Positions 34,177-42,335 of a stretch of DNA of 64,000 nucleotides are shown piece by piece. How positions within the stretch are numbered: position 1 is the stretch's first letter; the number at the start of each line of letters is the position of its first letter. A program made the position numbers and the translations under genes. The notes under the pieces are model-generated. The model made no database searches and was not told the origin of the DNA. It was given only the letters and a program-made list of their open reading frames with translations. The stretch comes from Spirochaetaceae bacterium (lineage in GTDB: Bacteria; Spirochaetota; Spirochaetia; DSM-27196; PXBQ01): assembly GCA_007695285.1 (NCBI GenBank), contig REEC01000122.1, forward strand, positions 1-64,000, written 5' to 3'.

Positions 34177-36201
34177 TTATCGCCTATTCTGTTGCGATGA
34201 GAAGTTATCGAGCGCGCGTGACTGCGACTCCATCGAGTCGAGCGCTCCCTCCATACGGGCATACTGCCGCCGCAGATCGGCCTCGTATCGTTCTATCCGT
34301 CGCTCGTAATTCTCGATGTCGCGTTCGGTTCGTGCAACCTGGGTGTCGATCGTGCTCGTCCGTGTGGTTATGATTCCACCCGACTGGACAAAAGGCGTCA
34401 TGAAGTTTTGCAGCTCGTACGCCGCGCCCGAATCGATCACGAAATCGCCGTCAGTATCGCGTCCGAACAGGTCGCGTACGGCCTGGAAGTCGTCCCGGAG
34501 CGCCTGATCGAGAACCTGTTCGTTTATCTCGAGGTAGCCGCGAAGCCGATTCGCGTCGAACGAGCGCGAACCGATCGGTCCTGCGTTCGTCGATATTCCG
34601 ATCTGCGCGAGCAGCCGCAGGTCTGCTCCGGCGCGCGTCTCGTACGGGTTCATCGCGATCATCTGGAGCCGGCTCTTGACCTGGTTGAGCGTGTTGTCGC
34701 CTTGAAGTAATCCGAGCCTCCGTTCGGCTTGTTCTCGCTCCTCGGGCGAAAAATACTCGATTTCGGATATGATGTCCGAGCTCGAACGCGTGAGAATATT
34801 GATGTCGCGGAGTAGTTGGTTGTAAAAGCCGACGAAGTTGATGATCGAGTCCTTGACGGCCTCGTGGTCGGGCTGTACGTCGATCGAGACCGGTTCCGGC
34901 GATGCGCGTAAAAACTCGAGCGAGACACCCGGAATCAGGTCGTCTACGACGTTCGACGACCGAACCACATCGATTCCGTCTATCCGCACGTGGGCATCCT
35001 GCGCGGTGCGAAGCGCGTTGACCGGGCGGTGTTCACCGCGCGCATCGGGATCGAACACCGTGATATTTCTGATCTCGATATCCCGGTACGTGTTGCGATT
35101 GCGGATGTGAAGAGTGTCGAGCGAATCGACGAATTCCGATATCGGTATCCGAAACGCACGGAACCCCTCACCGTCGGTTATTTCGGGCAACGGCACCGTA
35201 CGTCCGTCGGTCCCGGCGAACAGGAACGCAAAGTCGTCGCGGACGGGCGGTGGTTCGGGACTCGGGAGGTCGGGGAGAATCGGGCGCGAAGGCACGTTCT
35301 GCACCGTGACATCCTCGAGTGTAACGCCTCCAAGGTCCGGGATGTTCGGGCCGGGAGGGCTCGGCGGCGGTGTCCACTCTTCAGGTGTTCGCTGCGTCAC
35401 ACGCGCCTGGAATTCCATCACCATTCCGGGTTCAAGGCGTACCTGGGGAGTCGGAATCGTAAGTTCACCTCCTGGGCCGACGGCGAGAACACCGTCGGAA
35501 ACTGAGACGGCATCGCGGTCGATCGGTTCGGTCCACGGCCGCATCGTGCCCGATGCAATCGGGACGTCATACGAGCGTTCGGTGACGCGCTCGAGAATAC
35601 CCGCCGTTTCGGCGAACTCAACCGCGTCGTCGGCGAGGATAAGGCGGTTTTCCGCGCCCGTGATCCGGGACTCGATCGAGATAACCTGCGTGTTCGGCGT
35701 GTTGCGCACGACCGATGCGCGAACGAGCGTCCCGATGTTTCGGTTCAACGCGGTCGCGAACTCGGCGAGCGACCCACCACGAAAAGTGAAAGTCTCGTCA
35801 CGGTCACCTATCCGAAACGTATAACGGCCCTCTTCGACGCGAAAATCCAGGTCGAGGTTGCGCGAGAGGAAAGTGTCGGCTTGCGCGAGTTGTCGGACTT
35901 CGATCGAGTTGACGGTTTCCTGCGCTTCTCGCGACGCGGTTGCGCGAACGACGTTATCGGCGGTCGAGAAAGCCCGACGCGCTCCGAACGGGTTGTCGAC
36001 GCCGTACAGCCGCCGCGAGGCGTCTCGTACCTCGGTCATTCGACGGCCGACGTCTTGCCAAACTCGTTTCTTTTCGTGGTGTGTCTCGAGGGTAGACTCC
36101 ATCCGCCGAATCGGCGCACGTTCCAGCTCCACGAGTTCTTCGATCATCTGTTGAGTATTGAACCGGCTGTTCGTTACGCCGGGTATTGATATATCGGACA
36201 T
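34177..36201 (-). CDS. fliD: Flagellar filament cap protein FliD
   Basis: The protein has 674 residues, long for FliD but in keeping with spirochaetes. The N-terminal signature is MSDISIPGVTNSRFNTQQMIEEL and EVRQLAQADTFLSRN; the C-terminal domain includes the FYNQLLRDINIL and GLLQGDNTLNQVKSRL segments and a final coiled coil. A proline-rich insert lies at about residues 270-325. The cap directs insertion of flagellin subunits, here in the periplasm. I use the ATG at 36201, preceded by GGGAGGGG; a TTG two codons earlier is less likely. Confidence 0.95.
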   Translation of the reverse strand: MSDISIPGVTNSRFNTQQMIEELVELERAPIRRMESTLETHHEKKRVWQDVGRRMTEVRDASRRLYGVDNPFGARRAFSTADNVVRATASREAQETVNSIEVRQLAQADTFLSRNLDLDFRVEEGRYTFRIGDRDETFTFRGGSLAEFATALNRNIGTLVRASVVRNTPNTQVISIESRITGAENRLILADDAVEFAETAGILERVTERSYDVPIASGTMRPWTEPIDRDAVSVSDGVLAVGPGGELTIPTPQVRLEPGMVMEFQARVTQRTPEEWTPPPSPPGPNIPDLGGVTLEDVTVQNVPSRPILPDLPSPEPPPVRDDFAFLFAGTDGRTVPLPEITDGEGFRAFRIPISEFVDSLDTLHIRNRNTYRDIEIRNITVFDPDARGEHRPVNALRTAQDAHVRIDGIDVVRSSNVVDDLIPGVSLEFLRASPEPVSIDVQPDHEAVKDSIINFVGFYNQLLRDINILTRSSSDIISEIEYFSPEEREQAERRLGLLQGDNTLNQVKSRLQMIAMNPYETRAGADLRLLAQIGISTNAGPIGSRSFDANRLRGYLEINEQVLDQALRDDFQAVRDLFGRDTDGDFVIDSGAAYELQNFMTPFVQSGGIITTRTSTIDTQVARTERDIENYERRIERYEADLRRQYARMEGALDSMESQSRALDNFSSQQNRR

Positions 36202-36283
36202 AGCCAACCCCTCCCGTCGGCTGCTCGTTCAAACGCTATCGCAGGAAATCAAATGCGCTTGAGCGCCGGCCATCTCGCTGTCG

Positions 36284-36613
36284 TCATATTCGTTCGTCAA
36301 AAAGCAGCCCTATTGTCTCACGAATTCGGACGTGAAGCCGTTGCAGTTCACGCGGCGGAAGCTCTTTGATAACCTTATCGGTCGAAGCGTCGACTATCTT
36401 GACGACGACCTGCCCGAGGTCACGGTTGATCGAGAATTTCAACCGTCGGTTTAACGCCCCAGAAACTCGCTCCAACTCAGCTATAGATGCCTCAATTTCA
36501 ACGGTAGATGGTGGAGGGGAGGGCTGTGACGCCGCTTTTTCTCCACGGTGCAACCATGAAGCCGATGACGAATCCGGATGCGCACGTGAAATTCCGGCAA
36601 TTTCCATGGACAT
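36284..36613 (-). CDS. flaG: FlaG family flagellar protein
   Basis: The protein has 109 residues. A disordered Ser/Pro-rich N-terminus is followed by the FlaG core: ALNRRLKFSINRDLGQVVVKIVDASTDKVIKELPP. FlaG proteins affect filament length. GGAGGT lies six bases before the ATG at 36613. An in-frame ATG two codons later is an alternative. It lies upstream of fliD on the same strand with 82 bases between, so probably one operon; two tandem hairpins lie between it and flaB1. Confidence 0.9.
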   Translation of the reverse strand: MSMEIAGISRAHPDSSSASWLHRGEKAASQPSPPPSTVEIEASIAELERVSGALNRRLKFSINRDLGQVVVKIVDASTDKVIKELPPRELQRLHVRIRETIGLLFDERI

Positions 36614-36634
36614 AATCTTACCTCCGTGTAAGAC

Positions 36635-36670
36635 GACGATGAGAGAAGAGCGCGATCTCCTCTCATCATC
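36635..36670 (-). repeat. Hairpin in the flaG leader
   Basis: The arms 36635-36645 and 36660-36670 are complementary at ten of eleven positions (GATGAGAG core) with an inner GAG/CTC pair. On the minus strand it lies directly after the T run of the flaB1 terminator and ten bases before the flaG ribosome-binding site. Confidence 0.6.
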
Positions 36671-36713
36671 AAAAAATACTGGAAAAGAAGTGACGTCCAG
36701 AAACTTCTTCTCC
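36671..36713 (-). terminator. Terminator after flaB1
   Basis: On the minus strand an 11-bp stem (36703-36713 with 36681-36691, one G-U pair, 11-base loop) is followed by AGTA and six T (36671-36676). It lies 60 bases after the flaB1 stop and should end most flagellin transcripts before flaG-fliD. Confidence 0.75.
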
Positions 36714-36773
36714 TGATCCGCGTCCGTCGTCCCGCGTTACCCGCCGTCCGGTGTTTTTACGAGACTCTCCGGG

Positions 36774-37625
36774 TTACCCCAGGAGCTGAAGAACGCCTTG
36801 TGGCTGAATGTTGGCCTGGGCCAACATCGCGGTATTGGCCTGCGTGAGGATCTGATTCTTTACGAAATCGACCATTTCACGCGCCATGTCCGCGTCGCGA
36901 ATCCGCGACTCAGCCGCGGCCAAGTTTTCCGCCGCGATTGCGATGCCCTGTTGCGCGAGTTCGAACCGGTTCTGGTAAGCACCCAAGTCAGCCCGCTGTC
37001 GGGAGACCATGCGCAACGCGTTGTCCACGAGTCCGATCGCCCTGTTTGAACCTTCCGGCGTTGAAATCGTCAATCCGTCCGCCTCGCCTTGAGCCATCGC
37101 CAGGCCGAGTGCCTGAGCCGTCATGGTTCCAATGTAAACGCGGGCGTTTTGATCCATATTCGCGCCGATCTGAAACTGCATCGTTGCGACCTCGGAGTCG
37201 CGAGAGAACGCACCAGTCAGCATGTTCATTCCGTTGAACTGCGCATGCGACGCGATACGATTGAGCTCCGCGACCAGCTGCGACACTTCTACCTGAATTT
37301 GCATCCGATCTTCGGCGGTGTAGATCCCGTTGGCCGATTGTACCGATAACTCACGAACCCGATGCAGGATGTCTTGAGTTTCCTGAAGATACCCCTCGGT
37401 CGTTTGAATGAACGATACGGCGTTTTGGATGTTCCGTTCCGCCTGATGCAAACCCCGGACTTGACTTCGCAGCTTTTCCGAGACCGCGAGTCCCGATGCA
37501 TCGTCGCCTGCTCGGTTGATCCTGAGGCCGGAGCTGAGCGCTTCAATATTTCGTTGTAGATACGCTCCGCGGACCCCGAGCTCGCGATTGGCAAAAGCGG
37601 CACTCGTGTTGTGGTTAATAATCAT
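36774..37625 (-). CDS. flaB1: Flagellin core protein FlaB (copy 1)
   Basis: The protein has 283 residues, a minimal flagellin with only the D0/D1 helices. N-terminus [17 protein letters not shown], then [22 protein letters not shown]-terminus [20 protein letters not shown] and ending in GVLQLLG. It forms the core of the periplasmic filament, which FlaA sheathes. The start ATG follows GGGAGGG; upstream in-frame residues are not flagellin-like. The leader carries a GGA-loop hairpin (37648-37671). A second, very similar flagellin gene lies 262 bases upstream. Copy numbering here is mine. Confidence 0.96.
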   Translation of the reverse strand: MIINHNTSAAFANRELGVRGAYLQRNIEALSSGLRINRAGDDASGLAVSEKLRSQVRGLHQAERNIQNAVSFIQTTEGYLQETQDILHRVRELSVQSANGIYTAEDRMQIQVEVSQLVAELNRIASHAQFNGMNMLTGAFSRDSEVATMQFQIGANMDQNARVYIGTMTAQALGLAMAQGEADGLTISTPEGSNRAIGLVDNALRMVSRQRADLGAYQNRFELAQQGIAIAAENLAAAESRIRDADMAREMVDFVKNQILTQANTAMLAQANIQPQGVLQLLG

Positions 37626-37647
37626 GTCACCCTCCCTGATGGTTTTT

Positions 37648-37671
37648 GGAAGCGCGATCCGTCGCGCTTCC
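37648..37671 (-). promoter_or_regulatory. GGA-loop hairpin in flaB1 leader, candidate CsrA site
   Basis: A perfect 10-bp stem (GGAAGCGCGA with its complement) closes a CGGA tetraloop, giving ACGGAT across the loop, which fits the CsrA core A(N)GGA. The hairpin ends 22 bases before the flaB1 ATG; the ribosome site GGGAGGG between them offers a second GGA. Confidence 0.65.
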
Positions 37672-37814
37672 ATCCGCGCCGACGGCGATCATGGCAAGAC
37701 TAAATCGCGCTGTCTCACCAATCACAACCGACAACCCAGAGAGGATCGCGCCGTGCCGGTGCGATTCCCCCCGAGTTTTCAACGCCCAGGTCGGGTTTTT
37801 TTTCAAAGAGCGAA

Positions 37815-37834
37815 GCCGAAAGTTAACTTTCGGC
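37815..37834. repeat. Perfect 20-bp palindrome between the flagellin genes
   Basis: GCCGAAAGTT and its exact complement meet at 37824/37825 with no loop. It lies between the flaB2 terminator and flaB1. It may be a second stop for flaB2 transcription or a binding site; nothing visible decides. Confidence 0.6.
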
Positions 37835-37838
37835 GTTT

Positions 37839-37875
37839 TAAAACCGGTGGTGGATTTTCCGACTCCACCACCGGT
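37839..37875 (-). terminator. Terminator after flaB2
   Basis: A perfect 12-bp GC-rich stem (37843-37854 with 37864-37875) closes a nine-base loop. On the minus strand it is followed by four T. It lies 12 bases after the flaB2 stop. Confidence 0.75.
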
Positions 37876-37887
37876 AAGTTTAATGCG

Positions 37888-38742
37888 CTATCCGAGTAAT
37901 TGCAATACCGTTTGTGTCTGCATGTTCGCCTGAGCCAACATCGCGGTTCCGGACTGCATGAGTATCTGGTTCTTCATGTAGTCGACCATCTCCTTCGCCA
38001 TATCGAGATCGCGGATACGCGATTCGGACGCCTGAAGGTTTTCGGCTGCGATGTCGATTCCCTGAATCGCGAGATCCAGACGGTTCTGGTAGGCACCGAG
38101 GTCCGCGCGTTGCTTGTTCACGGCTCGAAGCGCCGTGTCTATCAAGCCGATCGACCGGTTCGAGCTTTCCGGCGTCGAGAGCGACAAGATCTCCTGTTGT
38201 TCGCGCATACCGAGCGCGGTCGCGGTCATCGTGCCGATGTACACGCGGACTCTTTGGTCCATGTTCGCGCCGATGTGGAAATGCATCGAAGCGGTGACGA
38301 CGTTCTCTCCGGTTTCGCGCCCAAAACGTCCGGTCAGGAGGTTCATCCCGTTGAACTGCGCGTGCGACGCGATCCGGTCGAGCTCCGCGACAAGCTGAGA
38401 CACCTCGACCTGAATCTGCATGCGGTCTTCCGCGGTGTAGATGCCGTTTGACGCCTGGATCGAGAGCTCGCGAAGCCTTTGGAGAATATCGGTTGTTTCC
38501 TGGAGATATCCTTCCGTCGTTTGAATGAGCGAGATACCGTTCGCGGCGTTCGACGATGCCTGGTTCAAGCCACGAATTTGGCTTCGCATTTTCTCGGACA
38601 CCGCGAGCCCTGACGCGTCGTCACCCGCGCGGTTGATCCGCATACCGGATGAGAGTTTCTCGATGTTGCCCTGGATTTGACCGACCGTGTGGCCGGACTG
38701 TCTCTGCGCGAACATCGCGCTGAGGTTGTGATTGATGATCAT
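37888..38742 (-). CDS. flaB2: Flagellin core protein FlaB (copy 2)
   Basis: The protein has 284 residues. It shares the flagellin ends with copy 1: [46 protein letters not shown] and the C-terminal [20 protein letters not shown] ... TVLQLLG. The central helices differ more. The ATG follows GGAGGA. The gene has a long leader of up to about 185 bases with a GGA-loop hairpin, an orphan consensus ribosome site and a sigma28-like promoter. It is separated from flaB1 by a terminator, so the two copies are probably expressed independently. Confidence 0.96.
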   Translation of the reverse strand: MIINHNLSAMFAQRQSGHTVGQIQGNIEKLSSGMRINRAGDDASGLAVSEKMRSQIRGLNQASSNAANGISLIQTTEGYLQETTDILQRLRELSIQASNGIYTAEDRMQIQVEVSQLVAELDRIASHAQFNGMNLLTGRFGRETGENVVTASMHFHIGANMDQRVRVYIGTMTATALGMREQQEILSLSTPESSNRSIGLIDTALRAVNKQRADLGAYQNRLDLAIQGIDIAAENLQASESRIRDLDMAKEMVDYMKNQILMQSGTAMLAQANMQTQTVLQLLG

Positions 38743-38768
38743 GTATTCCTCCGTGATTTTTCTTCGGG

Positions 38769-38784
38769 ACGGCATCCTTGCCGT
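38769..38784 (-). promoter_or_regulatory. GGA-loop hairpin in flaB2 leader, candidate CsrA site
   Basis: A 6-bp stem ACGGCA/TGCCGT closes an AGGA loop; the RNA reads CAAGGAUG across the loop, an exact match to the core of the CsrA consensus (CARGGAUG). It ends 26 bases before the ATG, and the ribosome site GGAGGA supplies a second GGA. Confidence 0.7.
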
Positions 38785-38931
38785 TCCCCCCAAATAGAAG
38801 CGAGATGCGTGTGATTTTTTTCCTTTTACCTCCTTTTTTTCTCAACCCGGCGCCGGGTGATTCCGATACTACGAATAGGGAGTGGTGTCGTCTCGGACTC
38901 AATACGACACGGAACCTCTCGCCAATCAAAG

Positions 38932-38959
38932 GTATCGGCCGGAACGCCGAAATACTTGA
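38932..38959 (-). promoter_or_regulatory. Possible sigma28 promoter of flaB2
   Basis: On the minus strand TCAAG (38955-38959), 15 bases and GCCGATAC (38932-38939) resemble the FliA consensus; seven of eight positions match in the -10 part. The remaining 190 bases to the ATG form an unusually long leader. The 267-base gap between flaB2 and the TPR gene otherwise holds only this leader. Confidence 0.45.
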
Positions 38960-39009
38960 GCGGAATTCCTGAGAAATCGTGTAAAAATGACGATTTTCGA
39001 CGCTGCGGG

Positions 39010-40113
39010 TTATTCGGCGTCCGGGAGTTGGGAAATCAACTGTTGAGTGAGGGTGTCGTCGGGGTCAAACTCAAGCACGACCTCAAAAAACCGCCGCGCC
39101 TCTTCGAGCTCACCCTTTTTCATCGCGAGCACTCCAAGGTTCGCCATTATCTTCGTGTTTTCGGGTTCGGACCGCAAAGCCGCGAGCAGATTCTTCTCCG
39201 CTTCGGCGAACTCATCGAGCTCCATAAGGCAGATCGCGAGTTCATTGAGCGTATCGACCGAACTCTGACCGAGTTGTACCACCTTGAGAAACGCGTCACG
39301 AGCTTCTTCGTACTTTTCGAGCCGGCGCAAACCCCAGCCGAGAAGAAACCATCCGTTCCAGATATCGGGGTTTTTTTCGACGAATAAACGGGCGCGTGCG
39401 ACACCGTCATCTTCACGTCCCATTCGGATGAAGTCATAAGCCTCTTTGAAGAGCGTATCTTGGAGATTCTGTTCTTCGACCTCTTCGATCGTCTTGCGCG
39501 TCGTGCGAATCTTCTCGGCGTCATCGCCTTCGTCGACGTACGCGCGAAGATGGTGCAACGCGCGTTCAAAATCGCGTGTCTTAAGAAAAAAATACCCCGC
39601 GTATAAGTTGACGTCCGGTATGACGTCTTCGGTGCCCGAAACTAACTCATGGTATATTTCGGCGGCCGACTCTTCAAACTCGATACGAAGTTCGGTGTTC
39701 TCGGTGTGTTCGGCCCTTTGCTCGAACAAGAGCGCGAGATTCAGCGCCGTGCGCTGATTTCCGGGTGCAAGGCCGCGAATCGCGCGGAAAATCTCTTCGG
39801 CGATCTCGAACTGTTCGTTTTGAGCCTTGACGATCGCCGTGTTCGTCAATTCTTCGAGAACGTCGGGTTTTACCGCGCCGATAAATTCTCGGTAGTACCC
39901 GGAGTCTTCGTGATCCGGCTCGTACGCGAGAATTTTGAGCATCGCAGCGATGATCATCTCCCAACTCAACTCGGCGGGGTCCCATCTTTCGGCGGGGCCG
40001 GTCGTTTCGACCGGAAGAAGGACCGAAGGATCGAGCGTAAACGCTCCGAGAGATCGTTCGAGTTCTTCAGGAACCGCGATATACACGATGTTTTCGAGCG
40101 GGTTATGCGCCAT
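39010..40113 (-). CDS. TPR-repeat protein
   Basis: The protein has 367 residues, without signal peptide or membrane helix. Several tetratricopeptide repeats are visible, clearest at about 225-355: WNGWFLLGWGLRRLEKYEEARDAFLKV, LNELAICLMELDEFAEAEKNLLAAL, and NLGVLAMKKGELEEARRFFEVV. TPR arrays bind partner proteins. GGAGGT lies upstream of the ATG, and the gene overlaps the PilZ gene by eleven bases, so the two are translationally coupled. The position upstream of the flagellin genes suggests, but does not prove, a motility role. Confidence 0.88.
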   Translation of the reverse strand: MAHNPLENIVYIAVPEELERSLGAFTLDPSVLLPVETTGPAERWDPAELSWEMIIAAMLKILAYEPDHEDSGYYREFIGAVKPDVLEELTNTAIVKAQNEQFEIAEEIFRAIRGLAPGNQRTALNLALLFEQRAEHTENTELRIEFEESAAEIYHELVSGTEDVIPDVNLYAGYFFLKTRDFERALHHLRAYVDEGDDAEKIRTTRKTIEEVEEQNLQDTLFKEAYDFIRMGREDDGVARARLFVEKNPDIWNGWFLLGWGLRRLEKYEEARDAFLKVVQLGQSSVDTLNELAICLMELDEFAEAEKNLLAALRSEPENTKIMANLGVLAMKKGELEEARRFFEVVLEFDPDDTLTQQLISQLPDAE

Positions 40114-40945
40114 TATTCACCTCCGCGTCGGCCCCGGGTTTCTTCTTTTTCGACCCGCGGAAGAGTTGGTTGATTCTCATCTTGAATTGAACGGGGATTT
40201 CATCCTCCACGAACTGCATCGCGTACGCGCCGATATCGGAACGGCCTTCAACCGGCTCGTATCGGATTATCGTGCCCTGAAGATCGACGGTGTCGTCGGG
40301 GTCTTCAAGCGGCAGGTGCAGGATCGCTTGTTTGTTCACAATGAACTTAGCCACGCCGAACACGATAAACCGTGCCCCTGAGAACGAGACGTCCCGGAGG
40401 ATACACTTGCGTGGTACACCGTCAATCAAAATATGCGAGTTTTTCGACGCGATCCCCATCTTTTTCAGGCTTTCGACGGTGACGACGATCCGCTCTTCTT
40501 TTCGTTTTTTTGAGTTGACGTTCGCTTCGAGGAGCTCGCCAAGCGTGCCGATCAGATCATCGGGTGGCCGCTGAGTGAACTGAACGGCGAGGAATACCAG
40601 CTCGGGTTTTTCCTTGTTATACGGAGTGATCCCGAGTATTCGGGCGGGCACGAAAAAGGCGAGCGGGTCAACCTTTTCGCGATCGAAGAAACTGAATCGG
40701 AGCGAGATGTGGTTGTTTGACTTCTGGAGCGCATCCTTGAGCGATGTTTTTAAATTTGTTATTATCCGTGCGCCCTCCATCGAACTCGAGTACACGATGC
40801 AGGGCCACTGGTATCCCAGGCACTTGATGAAGACTTGTTTTGGATTCAAAAGGGTAACGCCGATGACTTCCTTCGTGAAAGTCACATCGATCGTGCGAAA
40901 ATGTTCATAGTACTGGGCGATCTGTTGGCTGGTAGTTACGGGCAT
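40103..40945 (-). CDS. PlzA-like PilZ protein (c-di-GMP effector)
   Basis: The protein has 280 residues and is soluble. The N-terminal half (about 1-135) resembles the PilZN-type domain of spirochaetal PlzA proteins; the C-terminal half (about 145-255) is PilZ, with the RKEER (RxxxR) and RDVSFSG (D/NxSxxG) c-di-GMP motifs. A basic tail (GSKKKKPGAD) ends the protein. In Borrelia and Treponema PlzA proteins affect motility and virulence. It is the first gene of a two-gene operon with the TPR protein. Confidence 0.85.
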   Translation of the reverse strand: MPVTTSQQIAQYYEHFRTIDVTFTKEVIGVTLLNPKQVFIKCLGYQWPCIVYSSSMEGARIITNLKTSLKDALQKSNNHISLRFSFFDREKVDPLAFFVPARILGITPYNKEKPELVFLAVQFTQRPPDDLIGTLGELLEANVNSKKRKEERIVVTVESLKKMGIASKNSHILIDGVPRKCILRDVSFSGARFIVFGVAKFIVNKQAILHLPLEDPDDTVDLQGTIIRYEPVEGRSDIGAYAMQFVEDEIPVQFKMRINQLFRGSKKKKPGADAEVNNGA

Positions 40946-40999
40946 ACGACGTGATGATACTAAGCAAACGTGTAGCCGATGTCAACAAAGGAGTTCACG

Positions 41000-41986
41000 A
41001 TGGAGCGTCCCCGAATATACGCGGTCGGTAATCCGCTGATCGACATCATCGAACGCGTCTCATTCGAGTTTCTTGCGGAAACCGGCGCGGAGCGAGGCAG
41101 CATGAACCTCGTGGAGTCGCCCGAACAGAGGGTCACTCCACCGAACACGAAAGGAGGTACTCGGACCGCAGGGGGGAGCGCGGCGAATACCGCTCGCGCG
41201 ATCGCGTGGGTCGCTCGTGAAACGATCGAGACGGTGTACTGTGGCGCCGTCGGAAACGATTCGGCCGCGGACGAGTTACACGACGAACTCGTCCGTGCCG
41301 GGGTCGTACCGAAACTCGCAAAAAAATCGACCGTCACCGGGTCGTCGGTGGTTTTTGTGACACCCGACCACGAACGCACGATGTTCACTCACCTCGGCGC
41401 GTCTCGAAGTCTCTGCATCGACGACCTCGACCTCGCGCTTCTCAGCGACTCGTCGTGTTTTCATACAACCGGTTACATGTGGGACACGCCGAACCAGGAG
41501 GCCGCGGTGCGAGCGGCTGCGACTGCTGCGAAAGCCGCCGGCACGGCTGTTTCTTTCGATGTTGCCGATCCGTTCGTCGCGACGCGGTATCGCGACTCTT
41601 TGCTGGAGTGGATCCCGACTTCGGTCGAGATCTTGTTTGCGAACGAAAGCGAACTCAGAACGCTGTTAGGCGCTCTCGAACACCCGGTCGAGGAAGTCGC
41701 GAAGCGGGCAGCCGCGCTCGCTCCGTTGGTGATAATGAAGCGTGGTAAGGACGGAGCGGTCGTGATTCTCAACGGAACACCGCAGTCGGTACCGGCAGCA
41801 TCGGTTACCGCGGTCGACACAACCGGCGCGGGAGACGCGTTTGCCGGCGGCTTTCTTTCGAAATGGGCGGCCGGTCGTGATCCCGTTACGGCCGTACGAT
41901 TCGCGAACCTGCTTGCCGCGCAGATCTGTACGGTCGAGGGCTGCCGCTTTGACCGACTCGACAGGGAAAGGTTTCAGCGGACGTGA
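41000..41986 (+). CDS. PfkB-family carbohydrate/adenosine kinase
   Basis: The protein has 328 residues. It shows the ribokinase fold: IYAVGNPLIDII at the N-terminus, GGSAANTARAIAW (signature 1) and VDTTGAGDAFAGGFL (signature 2, with the catalytic Asp). FADE/NES features (LFANESE) and the position of the Gly-rich loop fit adenosine or sugar kinases; substrate cannot be read off. I use the ATG at 41000 since AAAGGAG lies six bases upstream; a longer frame from 40979 lacks a ribosome site. A terminator follows directly. Confidence 0.9.
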   Translation: MERPRIYAVGNPLIDIIERVSFEFLAETGAERGSMNLVESPEQRVTPPNTKGGTRTAGGSAANTARAIAWVARETIETVYCGAVGNDSAADELHDELVRAGVVPKLAKKSTVTGSSVVFVTPDHERTMFTHLGASRSLCIDDLDLALLSDSSCFHTTGYMWDTPNQEAAVRAAATAAKAAGTAVSFDVADPFVATRYRDSLLEWIPTSVEILFANESELRTLLGALEHPVEEVAKRAAALAPLVIMKRGKDGAVVILNGTPQSVPAASVTAVDTTGAGDAFAGGFLSKWAAGRDPVTAVRFANLLAAQICTVEGCRFDRLDRERFQRT

Positions 41987-41988
41987 AT

Positions 41989-42015
41989 CGTTTTTCGTGC
42001 ACAAAACGTTTTTTT
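41989..42015 (+). terminator. Terminator after the PfkB kinase gene
   Basis: CGTTTT and AAAACG form a short stem with an eight-base loop, followed by seven T (42009-42015). It begins three bases after the stop codon. The stem is AT-rich but the T run is good. Confidence 0.65.
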
Positions 42016-42032
42016 CGTAGCGATGTTCGGTG

Positions 42033-42332
42033 CTACTCGTCGGCAGAGTCGTCTGTTTCTGCGAGTGTATCGTCCAATAGCCTCAGGATTCGTGTGGCTA
42101 TCTGTTCAGCCTCCGCATCCCCGCGCGGAGCTGAGCCGAACTCTCGTGCCTTGAACAGCTCGTCGGCTAGGAGGATCGAAGAGAGGATCGCAAGTTTCAA
42201 CGGTTCGGTCGTCGTGACCGACGCCGAGACCTCGGCGGCCTTGCCGCGTACGTATTCTAAAAGGCGCGCAAGGTATTCAGGATCTTGATCGGTTTGAATC
42301 GTGAATGATGTGCCGAGAAGCTCGATCCGCAT
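42033..42332 (-). CDS. zapA: Cell division protein ZapA
   Basis: The protein has 99 residues. The beta-hairpin start RIELLGTSFTIQTDQDPEYLARLLEYV and the following coiled coil (LKLAILSSILLADELFKAR) are typical of ZapA, which bundles FtsZ filaments at midcell. It lies three bases after the coiled-coil gene at the end of the infC-rpmI-rplT run, a frequent position for zapA. Confidence 0.9.
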   Translation of the reverse strand: MRIELLGTSFTIQTDQDPEYLARLLEYVRGKAAEVSASVTTTEPLKLAILSSILLADELFKAREFGSAPRGDAEAEQIATRILRLLDDTLAETDDSADE

Positions 42333-42335
42333 CCG

